Assembly (NCBI RefSeq): GCF_038502225.1
Contig: NC_091298.1
Coordinates: forward strand, 44,094,663-44,158,662
DNA length: 64,000 nucleotides
Source: Cherax quadricarinatus
Lineage: Eukaryota; Arthropoda; Malacostraca; Decapoda; Parastacidae
Reading direction: 5' to 3'
Of this stretch, positions 1 through 9,518 are shown piece after piece. The notes under the pieces were generated by a model. The model was given only the letters and a program-made list of their open reading frames with translations. It was not told the origin of the DNA and ran no database searches. The translations under genes were made by a program, and so were the position numbers. How positions within the stretch are numbered: position 1 is the stretch's first letter; the number at the start of each line of letters is the position of its first letter.

Positions 1-235
1 TTCATTTTACACTTAGTTTTCTGATGCATTACCATAACATCACGCACCTCGGTGCGCTTGCTCTCCCTCTGTGGGTTTCTAGCTCTCTTGCAGTGCTCCC
101 CTTCCTTTGTATTTGACTGGCTCGTCTTCCTTATTTCCCACTTCTACCACTACCACTACTACTACCTCTTCTTCTTCTACTACATCTACTGATGAAATTA
201 AGACACATGTGCGGCGTCTGGTTGTCATTGTTGTG
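1..235. repeat. Low-complexity flank with (TAC)/(TTC) microsatellite
   Basis: No gene is recognised. Positions 144-182 are a short imperfect CTAC/TTCTTC microsatellite and a purer (TAC)n tract follows at about 343-380. Short open frames on both strands follow the triplet repeat and are not credible genes. Confidence 0.6.
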
Positions 236-330
236 GACGTTTCGCCAGCCAGTGGCTGGCTGGATGGCGAAACGTCTACGGTGGGGATGCCCGGGTGTTG
301 TGCATGTGTCATTTCATCCTCTCGGTATTA
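236..330 (+). repeat. Penelope-like terminal repeat fragment, head-to-head pair (hammerhead-like motif)
   Basis: Two oppositely oriented copies of the motif TGGCGAAACGTC meet here: 12-bp perfect inverted arms lie at 236-247 and 265-276. The plus copy continues as a degraded form of a dispersed repeat tail (CCCGGGTGTTGTGCATGTGTC). In this repeat type the GCCA...TGGC stem followed by GAAA resembles stem II and the GAAA box of a hammerhead ribozyme. The upstream CUGANGA box is not present in good form, so activity is doubtful. The Penelope link is inference from the better copies elsewhere in the window. Confidence 0.4.
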
Positions 331-420
331 TATACAATTCTTGTACTACTACTACTACTACTACTACTACCTCCACCTCTTCCTGCCTATATATAGCCGT
401 CCTGCTCCACCTCTGTTAGT

Positions 421-530
421 GTGACTTTGTCAATGGTCCAAGTCGGACCGAAACGTCGTCGTAAGCTTCTCTCTTTTATGTGCGGGTTATTTGTGTATCG
501 TTCCAGTCACGGTATTGTGCCTTTTTGTTA
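421..530 (+). repeat. Dispersed repeat with hammerhead-like core, class 2, copy 1
   Basis: Nearly identical to 39486-39559. Stem II is GGTCC (435-439) paired with GGACC (445-449), followed by GAAA (450-453). ACG (453-455) can pair with CGT (457-459), leaving a C at 460 at the expected cleavage position. The CUGANGA box is degraded to something like TTGTCAATG, so this copy is probably inactive. The tail carries TGCGGGTTATTTGTGTA. It abuts the 3'-truncated end of a LINE-A copy. Confidence 0.55.
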
Positions 531-1990
531 TTTAATTCCTCTCAGTATTTTGTATGTCGTTATCATGCCCCCCCTATCTCTCCTGTCCTCCAGTGTCGTC
601 AGGTTGATTTCCCTTAACCTCTCCTCGTAGGACATACCTCTTAGCTCTGGGACTAGTCTTGTTGCAAACCTTTGCACTTTCTCTAGTTTCTTTACGTGCT
701 TGGCTAGGTGTGGGTTCCAAACTGGTGCCGCATACTCCAATATGGGCCTAACGTACACGGTGTACAGGGTCCTGAATGATTCCTTATTAAGATGTCGGAA
801 TGCTGTTCTGAGGTTTGGTAGGCGCCCATATGCTGCAGCAGTTATTTGGTTGATGTGCGTTTCAGGAGATGTGCCTGGTGTTATACTCACCCCAAGATCT
901 TTTTCCTTGAGTGAGGTTTGTAGTCTCTGGCCCCCTAGACTGTACTCCGTCTGCGGTCTTCTTTGCCCTTCCCCAATCTTCATGACTTTGCACTTGGTGG
1001 GATTGAACTCCAGGAGCCAATTGCTGGACTAGGTCTGCAGCCTGTCCAGATCCCTTTGTAGTTCTGCCTGGTCTTCGATCGAGTGAATTCTTCTCATCAA
1101 CTTCACGTCATCTGCAAACAGGGACACCTCAGAGTCTATTCCTTCCGTCATGTCGTTCACAAATACCAGAAACAGCACTGGTCCTAGGACTGACCCCTGT
1201 GGGACCCCGCTGGTCACAGGTGCCCACTCTGACACCTCGCCACGTACCATGACTCGCTGCTGTCTTCCTGTCAAGTATTCCCTGATCCATTGTAGTGCCT
1301 TCCCTGTTATCCCTGCTTGGTCCTCCAGTTTTTGCACCAATCTCTTGTGTGGAACTGTGTCAAACGCCTTCTTGCAGTCCAAGAAAATGCAATCCACCCA
1401 CCCCTCTCTCTCTTGTCTTACTGCTGTCACCATGTCGTAGAACTCCAGTAGGTTTGTGACACAGGATTTCCCGTCCCTGAAACCATGTTGGCTGCTGTTG
1501 ATGAGATCGTTCCTTTCTAGGTGTTCCACCACTCTTCTCCTGATAATCTTCTCCATGATTTTGCATACTATACATGTCAGTGACACTGGTCTGTAGTTTA
1601 ATGCTTCATGTCTGTCTCCTTTTTTAAAGATTGGGACTACATTTGCTGTCTTCCATGCCTCAGGCAATCTCCCTGTTTCGATAGATGTATTGAATATTGT
1701 TGTTAGGGGTACACATAGTGCCTCTGCTCCCTCTCTCAATACCCATGGGGAGATGTTATCTGGCCCAATTGCCTTTGAGGTATCTAGCTCACTCAGAAGC
1801 CTCTTCACTTCTTCCTCGGTTGTGTGCACTGTGTCCAGCACATGGTGGTGTGCCCCACCTCTCCGTCTTTCTGGAGCCCCCTCTGTCTCCTCTGTTAGAG
1901 CTTGTACTAGCTCCCGGACCCCTCGGACCAGGTGTCGAATCTCCGTCTGCCCTGGGGTTGCTGCTTCCTGCTGGGCTGTCTGTCCTGTCA

Positions 1991-1993
<3 letters not shown>
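531..1993 (-). pseudogene. LINE-A copy 1: RT fragment, 5'- and 3'-truncated, one nonsense codon
   Basis: Encodes the reverse transcriptase of a non-LTR retrotransposon with CR1/Jockey-like features, which would copy element RNA at a nicked target. In order on the minus strand: the KTANVVPIFKKGD and NYRPVSLT blocks, motif A FLDCKKAFDTV, SGVPQGSVLGPVLF, the catalytic FADDVK, then VYVRPILEYAAPVWNPHL and YEERLREINLTTLEDRR near the C-terminus. The frame is continuous from about 1993 to 528 except for one TAG at 1029-1031, where the sister copy at 7543-9496 has Trp. The 5' end stops at a (TG)n tract. Its linker before the RT differs from the other LINE-A copies, suggesting a subfamily. Confidence 0.9.

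Positions 1994-1994
<1 letters not shown>

Positions 1995-2031
<37 letters not shown>
1995..2031. repeat. (TG)n microsatellite between two LINE-A copies
   Basis: A GT dinucleotide run that separates the truncated 5' end of LINE-A copy 1 from the 3' end of copy 2. A short GAGAGAGCCGGGTGCGAGGC motif follows; the same motif is the unit of the VNTR near 10.5-11.5 kb. Confidence 0.95.
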
Positions 2032-2037
<6 letters not shown>

Positions 2038-2141
2038 CCGGGTGCGAGGCTTGTGTGTGTACTCACCTATTTGTGGCTGCAGGGGTCGAGTCATAGCTCC
2101 TGGCCCCGCCTCTTCGCTGATTGCTACTAGGTCCTCTCTCT

Positions 2142-2444
2142 TAGGTGGCCCTGTGGCCTGGTGGCTAAAGCTCTCGCTTCACACACGGAGGGCCCGGGTT
2201 CGATTCCCGGTGGGTGGAAACATTTCGACACGTTTCTTTACACCTGTTGTCCTGTTCACCTAGCAGCAAATAGGTACCTGGGTGTTAGTCGACTGGTGTG
2301 GGTCGCATCCTGGGGGACAAGATTAAGGACCCCAATGGAAATAAGTTAGACAGTCCTCGATGACGCACTGATTTTCTTGGGTTATCCTGGGTGGCTAACC
2401 CTCCGGGGTTAAAAATCCGAACGAAATCTTATCTTATCTTATCT
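2142..2444 (+). mobile_element. tRNA-derived SINE (SINE-1) nested in LINE-A copy 2
   Basis: Splits LINE-A sequence that is otherwise continuous: 2131-2141 joins directly to 2445. The head looks like a tRNA-type pol III promoter, with a box-A-like TGGCCTGGTGG from 2154 and a box B GGTTCGATTCC at 2197-2207. The body shares blocks (TACCTGGGTGTTAGTCGACT, GTGGGTCGCATCCTGG) with the reversed copy at 11881-12190. It ends in an ATCTT repeat tail. I see no clear target-site duplication. It is not a functional tRNA gene because the 3' acceptor half is missing. Confidence 0.88.
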
Positions 2445-2498
2445 CCCTGCCCCATGAGCTTTATCATACCTCGCCTTAAAACTGTGTATGGTTCCCGC

Positions 2499-4077
2499 CT
2501 ACACTACGTCACTTTCTAGGCTATTCCACGGCCTGACTACTCTGTGACTGAAGAAATACTTCCTAACATCCCTTTGATTCATCTGAGTCTTCAACTTCCA
2601 ATTGTGACCTCTTGGGTCTGTGGCCCTTCTCTGGAACATCCCGTCTTTGTCCACCTTGTCTATTCCGCGCAGTATTTTATATGTCGTTATCATGTCTCCC
2701 CTGACCCTCCTGTCCTCCAGTGTCGTCAGGCCGATTTCCCTCAACCTTTCTTCGTAGGACAATCCCGTAGCTCTGGGACTAGTCTTGTTGCAAACCTTTG
2801 CACTTTCTCTAATTTCTTTACGTGCTTGACTAGGTGTGGATTCCAAACTGGTGCTGCATACTCCAGTATTGGCCTGACGTAAATGGCATAATGAGTCTTG
2901 AACGAATCCTTACTGAGGTATCGGAACGCTATTCATAGGTTTGCCAGGCGCCCGTATGCTGCAGCAGTTATCTGATTGATGTGCGCCTCAGGAGATATGC
3001 TCGGTGTTATACTCACCCCCAGATCTTTTTCCTTGAGTGAGGTCTGCAGTCTTTGGCCATCTAAACTATATTGTGTCTGCGGTCTTCTTTGCCCTTCCCC
3101 AATCTTCAAGACTTTGCATTTGGCAGGGCTAAACTCAAGGAGCCAGTTGCTGGACCAGGCTTGTAGCCTGTCCAGGTCTTTTCTTAGTCCTGCCTGATCC
3201 TCATCCGATTTGATTCTTCTCATTAACTTCACATCATCTGCAAACAAGGGCACTTCTGAGTCTATCCCTTCCGTTATGTCGTTCACATATACCAAGAACA
3301 GCACAGGTCCTAGGACTGACCCCTGTGGAACCCCGCTTGTCACAGGCGCCCACTCTGACACCTCGTCACGTACCATGACTCGTTGTTGCCTCCCTGTCAG
3401 GTATTCTCTGATCCATTGCAGTGCCTTTCCTGTTATGTGTGCCTGATCCTCTAGCTTTTGTAGTAACCTCTTGTGAGAAACTGTGTCGAAGGCCTTCTTG
3501 CAGTCCAAAAAAATGCAGTCGATCCACCCCTCTCTCTCTTGTCTTACTTCTGTCACCTTGTCATAAAACTCTAGTAGGTTTGTGACACAGGATTTTCCTT
3601 CCCTGAAACCGTGCTGGTTGTCAATTATACACTTGTTTCTTTCCAGGTGTTCCACCACTCTCCTCCTGACGATCTTCTCCATGACCTTGCATACTATACA
3701 CGTTAGTGATACAGGTCTGTAGTTTAGTGCTTCATGTCTGTCTCCCTTTTTAAAAATTGGGACTACATTTGCCATCTTCCATACCTCAGGGAGTTGCCCA
3801 GTTTCAAATGTGTGTTGAAGATCTTTGTTTATGGCACACACATGATCTCTGCTCCATCTTTAAGGACCCATGGAGAGATGTCTGGTCCCACCGCCTTTGA
3901 GGTCTCAAGTTCGCATAACAGCTTCTTGGTTATATGTACCTCATCCAGCACTTGCTGGTGTACCCCCCCTGTTCTGATTTCCTTGAGTCCTACTAGTTTC
4001 CACTGTAAATACTTCTTTAAATCTCGTGTTGAGCTCCTGACATACCTCTCGGTCGTTTCTTGTGAATTCCCCATCAC
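2499..4077 (-). pseudogene. LINE-A copy 2 ORF2, RT and C-terminal part (frameshifted)
   Basis: RT blocks lie in three pieces. 4077-3829 holds the linker and SPWVL block. 3841-2933 holds VVPIFKKGDRHEALNYRPVS, motif A FLDCKKAFDTV, SGVPQGSVLGPVLF and FADDVKLMRR, with the catalytic Asp pair intact. 2846-2499 holds YEERLREIGLTTLEDRR and the terminal FFSHRVVRPWNSL block. Frames change near 3840 and between about 2930 and 2765, so no single polypeptide can be made. The RT palm itself is undamaged. Confidence 0.88.
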
Positions 4078-5386
4078 CCTTCCTCAGTCTGATTACCTGG
4101 TCCTTGACTGTTGTTTTCCTCCTTATGTGGCTGTACAACAGCTTCGGGTCAGTCTTGACTTTTGATGCTATGTCATTTTCATATTGTCGCTGAGCCTCCC
4201 TTCTTATCTGTGCATATTCGTTTCTGGCTCTTCGGGTAATCTCTTTATTTTCCTGAGTTCTCTGTCTTCTGTTCCTTTTCCATTCTCTAGTACACCTAGT
4301 TTTTGCCTCCCTACACCTTTGGGTGAACCAAGGACTCGTTCGGTTCTTCCCATTATTTCTGTTTCCCTTGGGAACAAACCTCTCCTCTGCCTCCTTGCAT
4401 TCTGTTGCCACATAGTCCATCATTTCTTGTACTGGTTTTCCTGTCAGTTCTCTCTCCCACTGAATGTCTTGAAGGAAGTTCCTCATGCCTGAGTAGTTCC
4501 CCCTTTTGTAGTTTGGTTTTTCCCAACCTATTCCTGCTACTCTCTCCACTTGGAGCTCAACTATGTAGTCGAAGCACAGAAGCACATGGTCACTAGCTCC
4601 CAGGGGCCTTTCATACATGATATCCTCGATGTCCGAACTACTCAAGGTGAATACAAGGTCCAGTCTTGCTGGTTCATCCTCTCCTCTCTCTCTGGTAGTG
4701 TCTCTAACATGTTGATGCATGAGGTTTTCCAGTACCACATCCATCATCTTGGCTCTCCATGTTTTGGGACCCCCACGGGGCTCCAGGTTTTCCCAGTCAA
4801 TCTCCTTGTGATTGAAAGCACTCATAACTAGTAACTTTGCTCCCCCCATGTGTGCTCTCCTGGCTACCTCGGCTAGTGTGTCGACCATTGCTTTGTTGCT
4901 CTCATCGTATTTTTGTCTTGGCCTCCTGCAGTTCTGTGGTGGGTTGTGCATTACTGCAATTATCACCTTATGTCCCTCAGACTGGATTGTTCCTACTAAG
5001 TAGTCCCTTTCGCCCGTGCCATCCATTCCTTTCATTTTCTCAAAACCCCACTGGTTTTTAATGAGCAGTGCAACTCCTCCGGATGGAAAGATTGAATCTG
5101 TTATTATTCTGGTGAGTTTTGTTTCTGTGAGTGCTATTATGTCTGGGGATGTCTCCTTGATTCTTTTGTGCCGCTCCTCATACTTATTTGTTATTCCATC
5201 TGCATTTGTATACCACACCTTCAACTTCTTTTCTAAGACTGTGGTCTGGGAGGTATATTGGGGTTGGGGAAGTGGGAGACTTGATAAGGAACTATGGGTG
5301 GTTGCTGTGGGGGTGGAGTTTGTAATGCAGTGGGTGGGGGCATTGGATGTGGCATGGGTGTTTTGGTTTAGAGTGTTTGGTTGCAC
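3941..5386 (-). pseudogene. LINE-A copy 2 ORF2, endonuclease and linker (481 codons, active site altered)
   Basis: An open frame encoding an exonuclease-endonuclease-phosphatase fold domain that would nick target DNA. Visible EEP landmarks are WYTNADGI (Asn61), ALTETK (Glu88) and ASDHVLL near residue 270. The block that should read GDFNH is SAFNH here (residues 189-193), so the conserved Asp is Ala; the copy at 45149-47920 still has GDFN. About 14 residues are also missing after IFP compared with that copy. A basic Arg/Lys-rich linker (WKRNRRQRTQENKEITRRAR) follows. The frame ends before the RT, and RT continues in another frame. The first Met and the Ser/Thr/Pro-rich N-terminus overlap the end of ORF1 slightly. 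Confidence 0.88.
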
Positions 5387-6400
5387 TGGGGTTGACCTGG
5401 TTGGGAGGCTTCTATAGGAAGTTGTGAGGGAGGCTGTATTTGATCTTCTTCCTCGGTCTGGGATCTCCTGTCTGTCTTCTCAATCCCCTCTCTTTCCTCC
5501 TTTCGCCTTTGTAAATTCTCTCTCAGTTTCTGCTTTTCTTCTTGTGTTCTGTCGCGGTTGAGATACACCTTTCTGTATGCCGGCATGTCCCTTAATCGTG
5601 CTTTCTCCTGTAAGACCCTGTTCCGAGTCGATTCTGCCTCGAAGGTCACTTTCACTGGCCGGGTTCTTTTTTTTCATAAACCCCCCTATTCTCCAAAAAT
5701 TTTCCAGCTGGGTCATGTCGTCTTCTCCTATTGCTTTCATGATGCTTTCAGTTGCTTTTTTCCCCTTGTTTTCTTGCTTCATATGTTTCCCCTTCAACTT
5801 CCTGGAGCCCATACACAAAGACTGACCTCACTCTTTCATTCTCCCACTGCATATCTCTGCGTATCCCCTCATTCAATTTGATTTCCTCCATTGCAGCTTT
5901 TCTTTCTTCAGTTTCACTAGTTAATGTACTTGGGCTCAGTGGCCTGTCATTTTCCCTTCTCGGCTTTCCCTGGGCTCTGCTGTGGTCTGTTAGGGCCTCC
6001 ACATATAGCTTAGCTCTTTCATTTACTACAGTCTCCACTGACAGAGCTTCTACATGCAGTTTTGCTCCTTCTTTCCCTACAGTCCCCTTATCTGTGACAT
6101 TCTGGTAGCAGTCTCTGATGGCAATCCCAAAATGTTCTTTAGTTCTTTAGGCTGTTTCAGATTTTTCAGTTCCTCTTCTAAACTCTGTATCCTAGCCTCT
6201 GCTGCTTTGACTTGCAGCTCCCACTTCCTGCTTTCCATATCTATCCTCTCTTCCATTCTCATGCTAAGTTCTTCTAGTTTCTTTTCCCATTCATGTTCCC
6301 TTTTTATGAGCTCTGCTGCCCAATCTTCCTTTGCAGCTTCCTCCTCCTGCCCCTTGGTTTTTTCTTCCTGCTCTCTGGCAACCCATTTTTGTTTTATCCT
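5368..6400 (-). pseudogene. LINE-A copy 2 ORF1 (coiled-coil RNA-binding protein), broken
   Basis: Lies just upstream of ORF2 and overlaps its start. The N-terminal part (about 6400-6080) is Glu/Lys/Arg-rich with heptad character (KWELQVKAAEARIQSLEEEL), as expected for a trimerising or dimerising ORF1 coiled coil. A middle part (6038-5748) is charged, and the C-terminal piece (5655-5368) carries KVTFEAESTRNRVLQ and MPAYRKVYLNRDRTQEE, a pattern seen in ORF1 RNA-binding C-terminal domains. At least three frames are used, so the copy is dead. The expected role, known from other LINEs, is nucleic-acid chaperone in the RNP. Confidence 0.75.
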
Positions 6401-6420
6401 GATTGCCTCAGAGTGGGAAA

Positions 6421-6700
6421 CCTATGTAATTCTGTGTGTTAGGTTAGTAGTGTGTATGTCATAGTGTGGGGGGGGGAGGTAGAGGAGGAACTGTGGCTAT
6501 GTGGGCGAGGAGTGGGTAGGGGGATTTAGGGGGGAATATGGGGAGTGGGAAGGAGGGAGAAGCAAGTGGGTGAGTGGGAGAGGGAGAGGGGAAAGGAGGG
6601 AGAGGTGGGGAGGGGGAGGGTGAAAGAGGGAGAGGAGGGATCAGGGGAAGGAATGAGATGTCGGTGGGGAGGGGGGGGAGTGTATGTGTGAGTCTGGATA
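6421..6700 (+). repeat. G/A-rich polypurine tract
   Basis: From about 6465 the plus strand is almost pure G and A (GGGGGGGGGAGGTAGAGG, then many AGGGAGAGG units) for about 200 bp before the (TG)n begins. No gene is visible. Confidence 0.8.
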
Positions 6701-6709
6701 TGTGTGTGT

Positions 6710-6783
<74 letters not shown>
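6700..6783. repeat. (TG)n microsatellite
   Basis: About 40 TG dinucleotides, nearly uninterrupted. The 6784-6935 stretch that follows has no recognisable gene. Confidence 0.97.
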
Positions 6784-6786
<3 letters not shown>

Positions 6787-6935
6787 TATGTGTGGAATTA
6801 TGTGTGGGTTTATTATGTGTCTGAAAGGTAGGTTACTTGTGCGGTGTAATGTGGAGTCTCAGTGGTCCTTGACTGACCACAACTTCTTGTGACCTGACCC
6901 CCACCCTCCTGGGACTTGACCTGCACCTACTTGCA

Positions 6936-7062
6936 GTGTGTGTGTGTGCGCGCGCGCGCGTGTGTGTGTGTGTGTGTATGTGTGTGTATGTGTGTGTGTA
7001 TGTGTGTGTGTATGTGTGTGTGTGTGTGGGTGTGCATGCATGTGTGTGTGTGTGTATGTGTG
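6936..7062. repeat. Compound (TG)n/(CG)n/(TATG) microsatellite
   Basis: A TG tract containing a GCGCGCGCGCG core (about 6948-6960) and interspersed TATG steps, ending directly at a LINE-A 3' tail. Alternating purine-pyrimidine sequence of this kind can adopt Z-DNA. Confidence 0.95.
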
Positions 7063-7171
7063 TACTCACCTAGTTGTACTCACCTAGTTGAGGTTGCGGG
7101 GGTCGAGTCCGAGCTCCTGGCCCCGCCTCTTCACTGATCGCTACTAGGTCACTCTCCCGGAGCCGTGAGCT
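7063..7171 (-). mobile_element. LINE-A copy 3: 3'-tail-only fragment
   Basis: Only the last 110 bp or so of LINE-A are present (TACTCACCTAGTT repeated twice, then GGTTGCGGGGGTCGAG and CTGGCCCCGCCTCTTCACTG), bounded by (TG)n on both sides. This is the form expected of a severely 5'-truncated insertion. Confidence 0.85.
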
Positions 7172-7174
7172 TTG

Positions 7175-7244
<70 letters not shown>

Positions 7245-7418
7245 TGTGTGTCGCCTAGTTAGTTAGTTACCATTTTGTCCTAGTACATGTGTGTGTGTGT
7301 ATGTGTGTATATGTGTGTGTTCGTGTGTATGGGGGAGGTATGAGGGGGAGATACTGTTAATACATACCAGTAATTCTGGGTTATAAAAAGCGGAAATTGC
7401 TACTATAAGTGTCTGCTC

Positions 7419-7463
<45 letters not shown>
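7172..7463. repeat. Cluster of (TG)n microsatellites
   Basis: TG tracts at about 7173-7251, 7288-7330 and 7419-7463, separated by unique AT-richer sequence with no gene. The last tract joins the 3' end of LINE-A copy 4. Confidence 0.93.
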
Positions 7464-7467
<4 letters not shown>

Positions 7468-9496
7468 CACCTATTTACCCACCTATTTGTGGTTGCAGGG
7501 GTCGAGTCCTAGCTCCTGGCCCCGCCTCTTCACCGGTTGCTACTAGGCCCTCTCTCTCCCCGCTCCATGAGCTTTATCAAACCTCGTCTTAAAACTGTGT
7601 ATGGTTCCTGCCTCCACTACGTCATTTTCTAGGCTATTCCACTGCCTTACAACTCTATGACTGAAGAAATACTTCCTACTATCTCTCTGACTCATTTGTG
7701 TCTTCAACTTCCAATTGTGGCCTCTTGTTTCTGTGTCCCCTCCCTGGAACATCCTGTCCTTGTCCACCTTGTCTATTCCACGCAGTATTTTATATGTCGT
7801 TATCATGTCTCCCCTGACCCTCCTGTCCTCCAGTGTCGTCAGGCCGATTTCCCTTAATCTTTCTTCATAGGACATTCCCCTTAGCTCTGGAACTAACCTT
7901 GTTGCAAACCTTTGTACTTTCTCTAGTTTCTTGACGTGCTTTATCAAGTGCGGGTTCCAAACAGGTGCTGCATACTCCAGTATGGGCCTGACATACACGG
8001 TGTACAGTGTCTTGAATGATTCCTTACTAAGGTATCGGAATGCTGTTCTCAGGTTTGCCAGGCGCCCATATGCTGCAGCAGTTATCTGATTGATGTGTGC
8101 TTCCGGAGACATGCTCGGTGTTATACTCACCCCAAGATCTTTCTCCTTGAGTGAGGTTTGCAGTCTTTGGCCACCTAGCCTATACTCTGTCTGTGGTCTT
8201 CTGTGCCCTTCCCCTATCTTCATGACTTTGCATTTGGCAGGATTAAATTCGAGAAGCCATTTGCTGGACCAGGTGTCCAGTCTGTCCAGGTCTCTTTGAA
8301 GTCCTGCCTGGTCCTCATCAGATTTAATTCTCCTCATTAACTTCACATCATCTGCAAACAGGGACACTTCTAAGTCTAACCCTTCCGTCATGTCGTTCAC
8401 ATATACCGAAAATAGCACTGGTCCTAGGACCGATCCCTGTGGGACCCCGCTCGTCACAGGTGCCCACTGTGATACATCATTACGTACCATGACTCGTTGT
8501 TGCCTCCCTGTCAGGTATTCTCTGATCCATTGCAGTGCCCTTCCTGTTATATGCGCCTGATGCTTTAGCTTCTGCACTAATCTCTTGTGAGGAACTGTGT
8601 CAAAGGCCTTCTTGCAGTCCAAGAAGATGCAATCAACCCACCCCTCTCTCTCTTGTCTTACTTCTGTTATTTTATCATAAAACTCCAGAAGGTTTGTGAC
8701 ACAGGATTTGCCTTCCGTGAATCCATGCTGGTTGGCATTTATACTCCTGTTCCGTTCCAGGTGCTCCACCACTCTCCTCCTGATAATCTTCTCCATAATT
8801 TTGCATACTATACACGTCAATGACACAGGTCTATAGTTTAGTGCCTCTTTTCTGTCTCCTTTTTTGAAAATGGGAACTACATTTGCCGTCTTCCATACCT
8901 CAGGTAGTTGCCCAGTTTCCAGGGATGTGTTGAAGATTGTGGTAAGTGGTATGCACAACATATCTGCTCCCTCTCTAAGGACCCACGGAGAGATGTTGTC
9001 CGGTCCCATTGCCTTTGAGGTATCGATGTCCCTTAGCAGTTTCTTCACCTCCTCCTCATCTGTATGTATGTCGTCCAACACTTGTTGGTGTATTCCTTGT
9101 TGGTGTCCCCATCTGGTCTGTCCCCCCAGAGTCCTTCCTGTCTCTACTGTAAATACTTCCTTAAATCTCGTGTTGAGCTCCTCACATACCTCTTGATCGT
9201 TTCTTGTGAGTTCTCCACCTTCTTTCCTCAGCCTTATCACCTGGTCCTTGACTGTTGTCTTCCTCCTAATGTGGCTATACAGCAGTTTCGGGTCAGATTT
9301 GACTTTCGATGCTATGTCGTTTTCATACTGTCGCTGGGCCTCCCTCCTTATCTGCGCATACTCGTTTCTGGCTCTTCTACTAATCTCCTTGTTTTCCTGG
9401 GTCCTATGCCTCCTGTACCTTTTCCATTCTCTGTTGCACTTAGTTTTTGCCTCCCTACACCTTCGGGTAAACCAAGGACTCGTTTTGGTCTTCCTG
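7464..9496 (-). mobile_element. LINE-A copy 4: 5'-truncated, coding part intact
   Basis: A 2.03-kb LINE-A copy with (TG)n at both ends. It lacks ORF1 and the endonuclease but keeps the linker, the entire RT and C-terminal domain, and the roughly 80-bp 3' UTR with the TACTCACC tail. It is the best preserved copy in the window and therefore probably the youngest. Confidence 0.93.
7543..9496 (-). CDS. LINE-A reverse transcriptase, open frame, 5'-partial
   Basis: RT of an APE-type non-LTR element. The frame stays open from the truncation point to the stop at 7543, about 650 codons. Counting from the valine codon at 9240: KTANVVPIFKKGDR at about 117-130, NYRPVSLT at 135-142, motif A with Asp208 (FLDCKKAFD), the SGVPQGS block at 264-270, FADD with Asp297/Asp298, then YVRPILEYAAPVWNPHL, YEERLREIGLTTLEDRR and the terminal FFSHRVVRQWNSL block. 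All catalytic Asp residues are present. The N-terminal basic linker (about 9496-9300) is also open. No start codon or promoter is retained, so expression would depend on chance read-through. The endonuclease is missing, so this copy cannot be autonomous. Confidence 0.92.
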
Positions 9497-9518
9497 TGTG
9501 TGTGTGTGTGTGTGTGTG
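9497..9518. repeat. (TG)n at the truncated 5' end of LINE-A copy 4
   Basis: Eleven TG units abut the break point within the linker-coding region, mirroring the (TG)n at the 3' end. Confidence 0.93.

Larger units (their letters stand above)
2034..6420 (-). mobile_element. LINE-A copy 2: near full-length non-LTR retrotransposon, decayed
   Basis: The longest LINE-A copy, with both ORFs recognisable. On the minus strand it runs from an ORF1 coiled-coil region (about 6400-5400), through an ORF2 with AP-like endonuclease (5386-about 4500), a basic linker, RT (about 4080-2850) and C-terminal domain, to a 3' end that abuts (TG)n at 2031. A SINE interrupts the 3' part at 2142-2444. Several frameshifts break RT and ORF1. 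It belongs to the APE-type non-LTR elements; I would place it near CR1/Jockey, but the clade needs a phylogeny. Confidence 0.88.

Noticed and set aside
1029..2066. N-terminal Thr-His repeat as part of the LINE-A protein
   Set aside because: It is translation of the (TG)n tract upstream of the truncation point.
2142..2210. Functional tRNA gene
   Set aside because: Box A and box B present but no proper acceptor pairing, and the sequence continues into a SINE body. Same for 13343-13426 and 50821-50912.
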